A stretch of DNA of 32,693 nucleotides from Candidatus Poribacteria bacterium (GCA_021295755.1 JAGWBT010000053.1:1-32693); one strand, 5' to 3'. Positions 15,896 to 24,195 are shown, counted from the first letter of the stretch. The notes: generated by a model not told the origin, from the sequence alone. Made by a program: numbers and translations.

Positions 15896-17518
15896 ATGCT
15901 CATAAAACGCTATCAAACCTGGATCCTCGCCGGCATATCCGGCATCCTACTCATCCTCAGCTTCCCAAGTTTCAACCTCTACCCGCTTGCGTGGATCAGC
16001 CTTATCCCCCTACTGATCGCCCTACAATCCACGTCCACTTGGAAATCCGCCTTTCTACACGGCTACCTCACCGGCGCGATCTTCTTCCTCGGACTGATCT
16101 ACTGGATCGCCCTGCTCTATCCCTTCGCAAACATCTTCCTCACCACATTCGCCTGCCTACTGCTAGCTGGTTATCTCGCAGTGTACTTCGGTATCTTTTC
16201 CGTGCTGCTACATGGACTGCCGTGGAAATCCGGTCTGCCCTTTATCTTCACCGTATCTACAATCTGGATAGGATTAGAATGGGTGTGCAGCTGGTTTCTG
16301 ACAGGTTTCCCATGGGGCAGCATGGGCTATACACAATGGAACAACCTGCCAGCAATCCAGATCGCATCAATCACAGGCGTGCACGGTGTCAGTTTCATCG
16401 TTGTCCTCCTCAACACCACAATCGCAGATATAATCCACACCCATTTCATATCAAAAAACCAATCAACTACCTCTAAAACCTCAGTCGCAGCAACTAAGGG
16501 AAAAGCCTTTGTCTCGTCCTTATTACGTTTCACGCATCACGCATCACGCTTCATTCCCATCGTGATTGTCATCGCCTGCCTTATCTACGGTGCACAAGTG
16601 TTATCCAAGCCCATTAAGACCGCCTCAGATGTTAAAATTGCCCTTGTACCGGGAAACGTCCCGCAGATCGAAAAGTGGGATCGGGCATACTGGTCCCAAA
16701 TCTTCGAGAGATATATGAATCTGGTAAAAGCAGCAGACACCGAAGAACCCGATCTCATTATCCTACCCGAAACCGCCCTGCGTGGTGAAATCTTCGTTTT
16801 GGAAGGGAATGTCTACCTCCCAAGATTGAAACAGATTTTAGAAGAACAGCAGATATACCTACTCACAGGACTGGCTGACTACACAGCCGCACCGAAAATA
16901 TATAACAGCGTGCATCTGCTATCCCCAACCGGTGAAAAACTTGGTAGCTACTCCAAGATGCACCTTGTCCCCTTTGGAGAGTACGTCCCGATCACCCGTC
17001 ACCTCCCCAACTTTATCCAACTACCCACCGGATTTGAGGCAGGCAAGTCAATTGATCTCTTCCCAATCCCCAATTCTGAAAATCGCCAGATGGGAGCTGT
17101 TATCTGCTTTGAATCCGTGTTCCCAGATCTGTTCCGCAAATTCGTTAAGAAAGGGGCTTCCGTGATGGGAATCCTTACCAACGATGCGTGGTTCGACGGA
17201 ACAGCAGCCCCAGAACAGCATCTTGCCATGGCACCCTTCCGCGCTGTCGAGAACCGTGTAGCTGTTTTCCGTTGCGCCAACGGCGGTATATCGTGTATAA
17301 TTGATGCGCTCGGCAGGACAACCGCGCCGCCGATCCAAGCTAATGATACAGAAAACTTCCTAGTAGCGAGGATTCCATTAAGCAATCACGGGGGAACCGT
17401 TTATACGCGCTACGGCGATTGGTTCCCGATTCTGTGTTTCCTTGTGAGCGGACTCATAATTCTCTATCATCATCGAACTTGGATCGCCGCCAAGCTCAGG
17501 CGGGACGATACCACGTAG
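15896..17518 (+). CDS. lnt: Apolipoprotein N-acyltransferase Lnt
   Basis: Lnt adds the third acyl chain to lipoproteins in the inner membrane. The 540-aa protein starts with several hydrophobic helices (about residues 9-45, 55-105, 112-138 and 160-180). A last membrane helix at 220-233 precedes a C-N hydrolase-fold domain. The catalytic triad is visible as E292 in ILPETALRGEI, K354 in SYSKMHLVPFGEYVP and C404 in GAVICFESVFP. A final hydrophobic segment (WFPILCFLVSGLIILYHH) closes the protein. It is slightly longer than E. coli Lnt (512). The extra length includes a low-complexity loop (about 185-219) that contains a heptamer DNA repeat. No strong ribosome-binding site is seen before the ATG. 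Confidence 0.96.
   Translation: MLIKRYQTWILAGISGILLILSFPSFNLYPLAWISLIPLLIALQSTSTWKSAFLHGYLTGAIFFLGLIYWIALLYPFANIFLTTFACLLLAGYLAVYFGIFSVLLHGLPWKSGLPFIFTVSTIWIGLEWVCSWFLTGFPWGSMGYTQWNNLPAIQIASITGVHGVSFIVVLLNTTIADIIHTHFISKNQSTTSKTSVAATKGKAFVSSLLRFTHHASRFIPIVIVIACLIYGAQVLSKPIKTASDVKIALVPGNVPQIEKWDRAYWSQIFERYMNLVKAADTEEPDLIILPETALRGEIFVLEGNVYLPRLKQILEEQQIYLLTGLADYTAAPKIYNSVHLLSPTGEKLGSYSKMHLVPFGEYVPITRHLPNFIQLPTGFEAGKSIDLFPIPNSENRQMGAVICFESVFPDLFRKFVKKGASVMGILTNDAWFDGTAAPEQHLAMAPFRAVENRVAVFRCANGGISCIIDALGRTTAPPIQANDTENFLVARIPLSNHGGTVYTRYGDWFPILCFLVSGLIILYHHRTWIAAKLRRDDTT
16528..16555 (+). repeat. 7-bp tandem repeat inside lnt
   Basis: Units are TTTCACG, CATCACG, CATCACG, CTTCATT, the same heptamer family as 5555-5582. 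They encode the FTHHASRF part of a loop before the last N-terminal-domain membrane helix. The lnt frame stays open across it. Confidence 0.75.
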
Positions 17519-17583
17519 CACTATGGTGAATTAAGAAATAAGTAGACGCTCGCCAGTAGCTCCCCTTAGCGAAGTCTTAAAAG

Positions 17584-17601
17584 TCCCCCTGATAAGGGGG
17601 A
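17584..17601 (+). repeat. Hairpin TCCCCCT-GATA-AGGGGGA between lnt and prfB
   Basis: A perfect 7-bp inverted repeat is followed by TTTAGGGGG. It lies 65 bases after the lnt stop. The context AAGTCCCCCT...GGGGGATTTAGGGGGTT resembles intergenic repeats common in several bacterial groups. There is no T-tract, so termination is uncertain. The rest of this 177-bp gap is AT-rich and may hold the prfB promoter, but no convincing -35/-10 pair is visible. Confidence 0.55.
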
Positions 17602-17695
17602 TTTAGGGGGTTGATTATACATCGAAAGTGTATAAGATTAAGTATAGAATTCATCATAAATATATCTCCACTCAAAACTAGAAAGGAAATGGACA

Positions 17696-18803
17696 ATGCT
17701 CGCAGACTTAAAATCTGAAGTCGAAGAAATGACCGATCGACTCCTAGAACTTAGGGGGCATCTTTGACTTAACAAATAAAGAAAAAGAACTCGATACCCT
17801 TCAAGAAGAAACGGCAAAACCCGAATTTTGGAATGATCCCCCAAACGCCCAAAAAATCACACAACGGGTCTCGAACCTGCGAGAAGATGTAGAAAAATAT
17901 CGAAAACTCCACGCCCAGCTTGAAGACCTGCAACTGCTGCTTTCACTTGCTATTGAGGAAGATGACCAGACCGTAACAGAGGAAATTCAAGCCGATTTGA
18001 AAGGAATTACAGCAGAGGTTGAAGATATTGAATTTCAACTGATGCTCAGTGGCGAGCACGATCCGAACAATGCAATCCTGAGCATTCACCCCGGCGCCGG
18101 CGGGACGGAATCCCAAGACTGGGCAGCCATGCTGATGCGGATGCATCTCCGCTGGTGTGAAGCACATAACTACAAGACCGAAACCATCGAACTATTGCCC
18201 GGCGAAGAAGCCGGCATCAAGAGTGCAACAATTTTGGTCACCGGCGCATATGCCTACGGCTATCTTCGCGCGGAAGCGGGCATCCATCGTCTCGTGCGTC
18301 TCTCCCCCTTCGATTTTAATAATCGCCGCCACACCTCTTTTGCAGCGGTCGCCGTATCCCCCGAAATTAGTGACAACATTGATGTTGAGATCGATCCGGC
18401 AGATCTGCGCGTTGAAACCTACAGATCTGGCGGCGCCGGTGGGCAGCATGTCAACCGCACCGATTCAGCAGTCCGAATGACCCATCTACCCACCGGAATT
18501 GTCGCACAATGCCAAAACGAAAGGTCGCAGCACAAAAACCGTGATATGGCAATGAAGGTTTTACGGTCACGGGTCTATGAATACTTTCAAGCGCAACGAA
18601 ACGAAGAAATCTCAAAGCTGCAAGGCGACCGGCTCGATATCAACTTCGGCAGCCAGATCCGCTCCTACGTGTTTCACCCCTACCGTCTCGTGAAGGATTT
18701 GCGAACGGGCGTTGAAACTGGAAACATCGATGCCGTTATGGATGGCGAACTAGATCCGTTTATTGAAAGCTACCTAAAAGACGCGAAAGCCGAAAAGAAA
18801 TGA
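17696..18803 (+). CDS. prfB: Peptide chain release factor 2 (programmed +1 frameshift)
   Basis: RF2 ends translation at UGA and UAA. Zero frame starts at ATG 17696 (site AAAGGAAA) and gives 23 codons, MLADLKSEVEEMTDRLLELR then GHL, before TGA at 17765-17767. A +1 shift at CTT-TGA-C continues as DLTNKEKELDTLQEETAKPEFW to TGA 18801-18803, making 368 aa (E. coli 365). The stop-recognising tripeptide SPF is at about 203-205 in RLSPFDFNNRRHTSF. The peptidyl-release motif GGQ is at 248-250 in RSGGAGGQHVNRTDSAVR. PGAGGTESQDW is also typical. Both motifs sit within two residues of their E. coli positions. An automatic caller would miss the first 100 residues. It sits between lnt and lysS. Confidence 0.97.
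17753..17768 (+). promoter_or_regulatory. prfB: prfB programmed +1 frameshift site
   Basis: AGGGGG (17753-17758) acts as an internal Shine-Dalgarno. It is followed 3 bases on by the slippery CTT (17762-17764), the in-frame TGA (17765-17767) and C (17768). This is the same arrangement as in E. coli prfB (AGGGGG-TAT-CTT-TGA-C). Low RF2 lets the ribosome pause at the weak UGA-C context and shift, so RF2 regulates its own synthesis. Confidence 0.95.
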
Positions 18804-18836
18804 GGGAAACACACCCCCTGCAACAGTAGTTTTTTA

Positions 18837-18865
18837 TTGCCGAAAGCCCATATACATGCTATACT
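18837..18865 (+). promoter_or_regulatory. Probable sigma-70-type promoter of lysS
   Basis: TTGCCG (18837-18842) and TATACT (18860-18865) are separated by exactly 17 bases and lie 35 bases before the lysS start. This would make lysS transcribable independently of prfB. Confidence 0.5.
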
Positions 18866-18899
18866 AGCTTGTTAGCAATCTCTGTAAAGGAACATCCAA

Positions 18900-20375
18900 T
18901 TGGAAGACTCAAGTACATTGATGGATCAGCGTCGAGAAAAGTTGGAAGAAATTCGTCAACTCGGCGTAGATCCATACGCTTACAAATATTCGCCGACCCA
19001 TACAACCCAAGAAATCCGTGAACAATTTGCGGAGGTTGGAGATCAGCCAGACGAAACGAAATCGGTTCGCGTTGCTGGACGGATCATGACCAAGCGCGAC
19101 CACGGCAAGAGCGGATTCGCACATCTGCAAGACGGGAGCGGACGTCTCCAGATCTATGTCCGCCAAAATGCGGTCGGGGAAGAAGCCTATCAAGTCTATA
19201 GAAAGCTGGATGTTGGCGACGTTATTGGTGTCGGCGGACCTGTTTTCCGCACCCGAACCGGCGAAATCACCGTGTTGGCGAGTGAAGTTGAACTCCTCGC
19301 CAAATCCCTTCGTCCTCCCCCTGAAAAATGGCACGGTCTACAGAATAAGGAGACACGGTACCGCCAGCGGTATGCGGATTTGATGATGAATCCCGACGTC
19401 ATGCAGGTCTTCATCAATCGCACACAGATGATCCAAGCCGTCCGCGAATATCTCAATCAAGATGGTTTTATCGAAGTTGAAACACCCATTCTTCAACCGG
19501 TCTATGGAGGGGCAACAGCGCGTCCGTTCACCACGCACCACAACGCACTGGATATGCCGCTCTACCTCCGTATTGCGAATGAGTTGTACCTGAAACGACT
19601 CATCGTCGGCGGGTTCGATCGCGTCTATGAATTTTCGAGGGATTTTCGGAACGAGGGGATAGACCACGACCACAGTCCCGAATTTACGATGATTGAGCTG
19701 TATCAAGCGTACGCGGACTATGAAGATATGATGTGTTTGACCGAAAACCTACTTGCACACACCGCACAAACGGTCCTCGGCACCACACAGATCACCTATA
19801 AAGGCGAATCCATCTCACTCGATCCACCTTGGCGCAGATTAACGATGATTGAGTCGATCAAGGAAGAGGCTGACATTGATGTTGATGAATTGACCGACGA
19901 ACAGCTACGTGATGCGGTGTTAGACGCTAGCGTTGATTTAGAAGGCGCAGCACCCAGAGGAAAACTTATCGCCGAACTCTTTGAGGCACACGTCGAACCA
20001 AATCTCGTTCAACCGACATTTATTTACGATTATCCCATCGAGATTTCACCATTCGCAAAAAAGAAGCGTGGGAGTGACCACTTCGTTGAACGGTTTGAGT
20101 TCTTTATCGCCCGCATGGAGATGGGCAACGCCTTTAGCGAGTTAAACGATCCAATAGACCAACGTGAACGATTTATTGAGGGCGCCAAGCAGGCAGAAGA
20201 CGAGGAAGATGCCCTAATGATAGATGAGGATTATCTGCGAGCATTAGAGTACGGCATGCCGCCGACAGGTGGGCTTGGCTTCGGCATTGATCGGCTCGCC
20301 ATGTTGCTCATGGATCAAAACTCAATCCGCGATGTGATCCTATTCCCACAGATGCGGCCGGAACGATCAGACTGA
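18900..20375 (+). CDS. lysS: Lysyl-tRNA synthetase, class II
   Basis: LysS charges tRNA-Lys. The 491-aa protein has an N-terminal OB-fold anticodon-binding domain (VRVAGRIMTKRDHGKSGFAHL, then LQIYVRQN). The class II catalytic core has motif 1 around REYLNQDGFIEVETPIL, motif 2 FRNEGIDHDHSPEFTMIE and motif 3 GGLGFGIDRLAMLL near the C-terminus. The length is normal. TTG 18900 is preceded by AAAGGA at good spacing and is the preferred start. ATG at 18921 (MDQRREKLEEIRQLG) is the alternative and would remove seven residues. It lies 96 bases after prfB on the same strand; prfB-lysS is a common neighbourhood. Confidence 0.96.
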   Translation: MEDSSTLMDQRREKLEEIRQLGVDPYAYKYSPTHTTQEIREQFAEVGDQPDETKSVRVAGRIMTKRDHGKSGFAHLQDGSGRLQIYVRQNAVGEEAYQVYRKLDVGDVIGVGGPVFRTRTGEITVLASEVELLAKSLRPPPEKWHGLQNKETRYRQRYADLMMNPDVMQVFINRTQMIQAVREYLNQDGFIEVETPILQPVYGGATARPFTTHHNALDMPLYLRIANELYLKRLIVGGFDRVYEFSRDFRNEGIDHDHSPEFTMIELYQAYADYEDMMCLTENLLAHTAQTVLGTTQITYKGESISLDPPWRRLTMIESIKEEADIDVDELTDEQLRDAVLDASVDLEGAAPRGKLIAELFEAHVEPNLVQPTFIYDYPIEISPFAKKKRGSDHFVERFEFFIARMEMGNAFSELNDPIDQRERFIEGAKQAEDEEDALMIDEDYLRALEYGMPPTGGLGFGIDRLAMLLMDQNSIRDVILFPQMRPERSD

Positions 20376-20418
20376 TACATAAAGCATAAAATTTTCTGAT
20401 AGAAATGACGCAGTTACA

Positions 20419-20724
20419 TTGGACTTCTCATCTTACGTGGCAAGAGAGACTGAAGATATAGACAAACAAACCGTCAAAAAAATAGAAGTTTCCGTTTCGT
20501 TGAACTCCTCTCTGCTCAAGATAATAGATGAGTGTGCGGAGCAACTCCGTTATAACCGTGAGGAGTTTATTGCGATGGCTTGTCAGCAATTCATTGGACA
20601 GATCAATCCGCAGGAACTTGAAAACATTTATTGTGAACAGCAGATGCAACAGCCTGAAGAATTGCAGTGGGCAGAAACAGCGGCTACCTTAGCAGGGGAA
20701 ATTTTACCAAAGGAGAGGTGGTAG
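20419..20724 (+). CDS. Ribbon-helix-helix antitoxin, MazE-like partner of a broken MazF
   Basis: This 101-aa protein has a central ribbon-helix-helix segment: KKIEVSVSLNSSLLKIIDEC, then AEQLRYNREEFIAMACQQFI. It has an acidic C-terminal tail that would wrap the toxin. Its TAG is directly followed by the ATG of the mazF frame (20725). The AAGGAGAGG of the last codons serves as the site for that start. The start used here is TTG 20419 with a weak site, and a later GTG (codon 7) is possible. The antitoxin reads intact while the toxin does not. Confidence 0.7.
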   Translation: MDFSSYVARETEDIDKQTVKKIEVSVSLNSSLLKIIDECAEQLRYNREEFIAMACQQFIGQINPQELENIYCEQQMQQPEELQWAETAATLAGEILPKERW

Positions 20725-21035
20725 ATGCGCCGTAGGGGAGTGTGGTGGGCAGACTTACCGCCACCCGCTGGGCGCCTGTACTCATTACCACGCGCGATAG
20801 TGCCATTACGGTGCGCGATGCTCTTACTGTTGCGCCGATTACCCGCACGCTCTGGCACATCCCTGTAGAAGTCTCACCTGATCAAAGAGACGGAATGCCT
20901 ACCGCTTGCGTTGTGAACTGTGATAATCTGCTGACTATTCCTAAGAGTTTGCTCCAATCCCGTATGTGCACACTGACCACAGGGAAGATGCAAACCGTAG
21001 AACAGGCAATTACATTTGCCTTGGCACTAACGTAA
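20725..21035 (+). pseudogene. mazF: MazF/PemK-type mRNA interferase toxin with a one-base frameshift
   Basis: From ATG 20725 the frame gives MRRRGVWWADLPPPAGR, the hallmark N-terminus of MazF/PemK toxins. After CGC (20773-20775) the match moves to the -1 frame: PVLITTRDSAITVRDALTVA, PITRTLWHIPVEV and GMPTACVVNCDNLLTIPKSLL, ending at TAA 21033-21035. One base (or four) is missing at the C run in GGGCGCCTG. In the present frame the toxin is cut soon after residue 17. A sequencing error in the C run or a programmed shift cannot be ruled out. The gene starts right after the antitoxin stop and ends 12 bases before lolC. Confidence 0.8.
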
Positions 21036-21047
21036 GTTTTATGCTCT

Positions 21048-22514
21048 ATGAAATATGAATGGTTAATCGCATCCCGCTATCTGAAATCACGGCGGAAACA
21101 GGCCTTTATCTCGATTATCAGTGTTATTTCCGTGGGTGGGGTTACCCTCGGCATTGCCGCTGTTATTATCGTTATTTCAACCTTGGACGGCTTTAGGCAT
21201 GGACTGAGAGAGAAATTCCTCGCCAACGAAGCCCATATAATCGTCCGATCGGTGCAGAACTATTTTCGAGATTATCAGGAAAAGATTGGGCAAATCGAAG
21301 GAATTGAAGGGGTCGTCGCCGCTTCGCCCCTGATTATTAGTCAGCTCGCCATTCAACCCCAAGGTAGTGAATCAATCGAAGACACGATCTATGTGAAAGG
21401 GATTGATTTGCAGCAAGAGAATCGCGTCACGGGGTTCTCAGATTATGTGAGGCATTTTGACGCGTTTAATCAATCGCGGTTCATCGATGAAGCGCGAATA
21501 CGTCTAGCTGGGAAGGAGACAATCACCGGCGGTATTGTTCTGGGCTACCATGTCGCCCGGAAAATCGGCGTTGTTCCGGGAGATGTGCTTCGGCTTATCT
21601 CTAAGATGGTGCCAAATCCCGCTAATCCTGGATCTTTTATGCCCTTGATGCGTAACTTCGTGGTTGTCGGGCTTTACCAGTCGGGGCTTTATATCCATGA
21701 TAACGCATTTGGGTTTATCGATTTAGATACCGCCCAAAATCTCTACCAAAAACCGGATCAGATCAACCTGATTGAGGTTCGCCTCGTTCATGCAGATATG
21801 GCAACAACGGTCAGTGATCAGATTAAACAAGAGATCCGTTTCGATCCAGGTTTGAGTGCAAGACCGATAACAACGACATGGATGGAATCGCGCTCGGATT
21901 TTTTTCAAGCCTTCGAGCTTGAGAAAATCGTGACTATGATTGTCGTCGCGCTAATTATACTCGTGGCGGTGTTCAATATCGCGAGTACACTCATCATGAT
22001 GGTGATGGAAAAAACACAGGATATCGGCATTCTCAGGGCAATGGGAGCATCTAAACAGGGAATCAGAAATATCTTCGTCCTCCAAGGCGGGATTATCGGT
22101 ATCTTGGGGGCTATTTTGGGTACGATGCTCGGTGTATACATCTGTTGGCGGCTTGAGTTCCAAGTAGGTAGGTTTCCACGCTGGTACGGTCTTCTGATTC
22201 TGTTAGTTCCCGTTGTTCTGCAACTATTTCGGCGCATCTTGCCGCTGCCTATCAGCTCAACGGGATTTCTTTTAATCTGGTGCATTGCAGTCGGCCTTGC
22301 CCTCTATTTCATCGCGCAGCCGATTTACCTTGATGATATATTCGGAACCGATTTGAGTGTTGTTTATCAACTGAATCGATTGCCGGTCAAAATTAGTTGG
22401 ACTTTCGTCGTTTTTATGAACCTCCTGTCAATGGCAACCTGCTGGCTCGCGGCACTGTATCCGGCGTCGAAAGCCTCCTATCTTAACCCCGTTGAGGCAC
22501 TCCGACATGAATAA
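21048..22514 (+). CDS. lolC: Lipoprotein-releasing ABC permease, LolC/LolE family
   Basis: This inner-membrane permease extracts lipoproteins for transport to the outer membrane. The start EWLIASRYLKSRRKQAFISI is the family signature, followed by the first helix (VGGVTLGIAAVIIVISTLDG). A large periplasmic domain spans about 50-290. The FtsX-type core follows (VTMIVVALIILVAVFNIAS; EKTQDIGILRAMGASKQGI; the GGIIGILGAILGTMLG helix). The end is LYPASKASYLNPVEALRHE. The 488-aa length exceeds E. coli LolC (399). Part of the excess is an added hydrophobic stretch at about 378-424, between the usual third and fourth helices. lolD overlaps its 3' end by 8 bases. No second permease is in the window, so it may act as a homodimer. 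Confidence 0.92.
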   Translation: MKYEWLIASRYLKSRRKQAFISIISVISVGGVTLGIAAVIIVISTLDGFRHGLREKFLANEAHIIVRSVQNYFRDYQEKIGQIEGIEGVVAASPLIISQLAIQPQGSESIEDTIYVKGIDLQQENRVTGFSDYVRHFDAFNQSRFIDEARIRLAGKETITGGIVLGYHVARKIGVVPGDVLRLISKMVPNPANPGSFMPLMRNFVVVGLYQSGLYIHDNAFGFIDLDTAQNLYQKPDQINLIEVRLVHADMATTVSDQIKQEIRFDPGLSARPITTTWMESRSDFFQAFELEKIVTMIVVALIILVAVFNIASTLIMMVMEKTQDIGILRAMGASKQGIRNIFVLQGGIIGILGAILGTMLGVYICWRLEFQVGRFPRWYGLLILLVPVVLQLFRRILPLPISSTGFLLIWCIAVGLALYFIAQPIYLDDIFGTDLSVVYQLNRLPVKISWTFVVFMNLLSMATCWLAALYPASKASYLNPVEALRHE

Positions 22515-23187
22515 CCTCATCCGTGTTGTCGACCTATATAAGTCTTACTACGATGGCTTGACAGAGCTTCCTGTACTCAAAGGAGTCGATTTGGAGATCA
22601 AAAAGGCGGAGATTGTAGCAATTGTTGGTGCCTCCGGTGTCGGGAAAAGTACGCTGCTTCACCTGCTTGGTGGATTGGATCGACCAACAGAGGGAACAAT
22701 CTTCTATGAAGGAGAGGACATCTTCGCATTGAACGATCAGGAGTTGGATCGGTTCCGCAACGAAGAAATTGGTTTCGTTTTTCAGTTTCATCACCTTTTG
22801 CCAGAGTTTACGGCACTTGAAAACGTTTCAATGCCGGGGTTGATCGCCCAGCAAAAATCTGATGTTGCCGAGGATCGAGCCAAAGAATTGCTCGACTATG
22901 TAGGCTTGGAGGAGCGACTGGAGCATCGCCCATCTGAACTTTCCGGCGGTGAACGGCAACGTGTCGCCATAGCGCGAGCTTTAGTCAATCAGCCAAAGGT
23001 TGTGTTGGCGGATGAGCCAACGGGCAATCTTGACCAAAAAACGAGTGAGGCAGTGCACGATCTACTCTGGACGCTTAATGACCAATTCAACCAGACATTT
23101 ATCATCGTGACGCACAACCAGACACTCGCCCAGCGCGCGGACCGGTTAGTTCAGCTCGTGGATGGTCAAGTATTTGACCCAATTTAA
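22507..23187 (+). CDS. lolD: Lipoprotein-releasing ABC transporter ATPase LolD
   Basis: This ATPase powers the Lol exporter. The start chosen is ATG 22507 (MNNLIRVVDLYKSYYDG, 226 aa), which overlaps the lolC stop by 8 bases behind TTGAGG. A TTG five codons upstream would add MRHSD. The motifs are all present: Walker A GASGVGKST (about 39-47), Q-loop FVFQFHHLLPEFTALENV, signature LSGGERQRVAIARAL, Walker B VVLADEPTGNLD and the H-loop histidine in IIVTHNQ. FQFHHLLPEFTALENV is characteristic of the LolD/MacB branch. It is coupled to lolC. Confidence 0.94.
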   Translation: MNNLIRVVDLYKSYYDGLTELPVLKGVDLEIKKAEIVAIVGASGVGKSTLLHLLGGLDRPTEGTIFYEGEDIFALNDQELDRFRNEEIGFVFQFHHLLPEFTALENVSMPGLIAQQKSDVAEDRAKELLDYVGLEERLEHRPSELSGGERQRVAIARALVNQPKVVLADEPTGNLDQKTSEAVHDLLWTLNDQFNQTFIIVTHNQTLAQRADRLVQLVDGQVFDPI

Positions 23188-23222
23188 CGGTTAGATTTCT
23201 AAATATGTGATGTGTAATGCAC

Positions 23223-23254
23223 GATTCGCAGATTCAGCGATTCGTAGATTCGAG
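23223..23254 (+). repeat. 8-bp tandem repeat, GATTCGCA type, upstream of ilvE
   Basis: Four units occur: GATTCGCA, GATTCAGC, GATTCGTA, GATTCGAG. The last unit runs into GAGGAAAA, the ribosome-binding site of ilvE (start 23264). Confidence 0.75.
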
Positions 23255-23263
23255 GAAAATGCT

Positions 23264-24139
23264 ATGTTGGTTTATATTGATGGGGAATACCTTTCACAAG
23301 AAGAAGCAAAGATTTCTGTTTTTGATCACGGTCTACTCTACGGAGACGGGGTCTTTGAAGGCATCCGATCTTACAAGGGACGTGTCTTCAAGCTTGATGA
23401 GCACCTACAGCGTCTCTACGATTCGGCAAAAGCCATTATGCTCGATATCCCCATCTCCATTGAGCACATGGAAGCAGCGGTATTGGAAACGCTCCGACGG
23501 AATCAACTTCATGATGCTTATATCCGTCTGGTAGTGACTCGCGGTGTTGGCGATCTCGGCTTAGATCCGGACAAGTGCCCCGTACCCACCATTATTATCA
23601 TCACAGATAAAATTACACTCTACCCCCCGAATTTTTACGAAGAGGGGTTAGAAATCGTCACAGTCTCTGTACGCCGAAATTACGCTGAAGCAATCAGTCC
23701 CCGTATCAAATCGCTGAACTATCTCAACAATATCTTGGCAAAGATAGAGGGCAAACAGGCAGGCGTCGAAGAAGTGCTCATGCTGAATGCGGAGGGATAT
23801 GTTGTCGAATGTAGTGGAGACAATATCTTTTTCATTAAAGATAACGTGATTGTCACACCTCCCACGCATCTAGGCATCTTGGAGGGAGTCACCCGTAATA
23901 CCGTCATTGACTTGGCACGCGAACTGGGAATCACTGTTGAAGAAAAGGTGTTTACCCGACACGACCTGTATACTGCCGAAGAATGTTTTCTGACGGGAAC
24001 CGCTGCGGAAGTCATCCCCGTTGTTAAAATAGATCAGCGTACCGTTGGCAATGGCTATCCGGGTACCGTTACACAGAAACTGATCGAAGAATTTCACCAT
24101 GTTACGGATGTATTAGGAACTCTTATTTATCCCGAATAA
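23264..24139 (+). CDS. ilvE: Branched-chain amino acid aminotransferase
   Basis: This class IV PLP aminotransferase interconverts branched-chain 2-oxo acids and amino acids. ATG 23264 is preferred (MLVYIDGEYLSQEEAKISVF, 291 aa), because it follows GAGGA at proper spacing and matches the family N-terminus. The upstream ATG at 23207 would translate a repeat array. Motifs are DHGLLYGDGVFEGIR (21-35), the PLP lysine K149 in PRIKSLNYLNNILAK, and the later ECSGDNIFFI, GVTRNTVIDLA and ECFLTGTAAEV. D-amino-acid aminotransferases share this fold, but the KSLNYLNN motif and EGIRSYKG fit IlvE best. It interrupts an otherwise cell-envelope gene run. Confidence 0.88.
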   Translation: MLVYIDGEYLSQEEAKISVFDHGLLYGDGVFEGIRSYKGRVFKLDEHLQRLYDSAKAIMLDIPISIEHMEAAVLETLRRNQLHDAYIRLVVTRGVGDLGLDPDKCPVPTIIIITDKITLYPPNFYEEGLEIVTVSVRRNYAEAISPRIKSLNYLNNILAKIEGKQAGVEEVLMLNAEGYVVECSGDNIFFIKDNVIVTPPTHLGILEGVTRNTVIDLARELGITVEEKVFTRHDLYTAEECFLTGTAAEVIPVVKIDQRTVGNGYPGTVTQKLIEEFHHVTDVLGTLIYPE

Positions 24140-24195
24140 GGTTCATCGTAAACGTCAGATAATTCATACCACCGATAAGACGGAGGAGGAAAGCA

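Noticed and set aside
17611-17636. TTGATT...TATAAG as a prfB promoter
   Set aside because: The spacer is only 14 bases, too short for a normal sigma-70 promoter.
17765-17767. TGA in prfB as a selenocysteine codon
   Set aside because: The zero frame after TGA does not encode RF2; the +1 frame does, and the AGGGGG/CTTTGAC signal is the standard RF2 frameshift.
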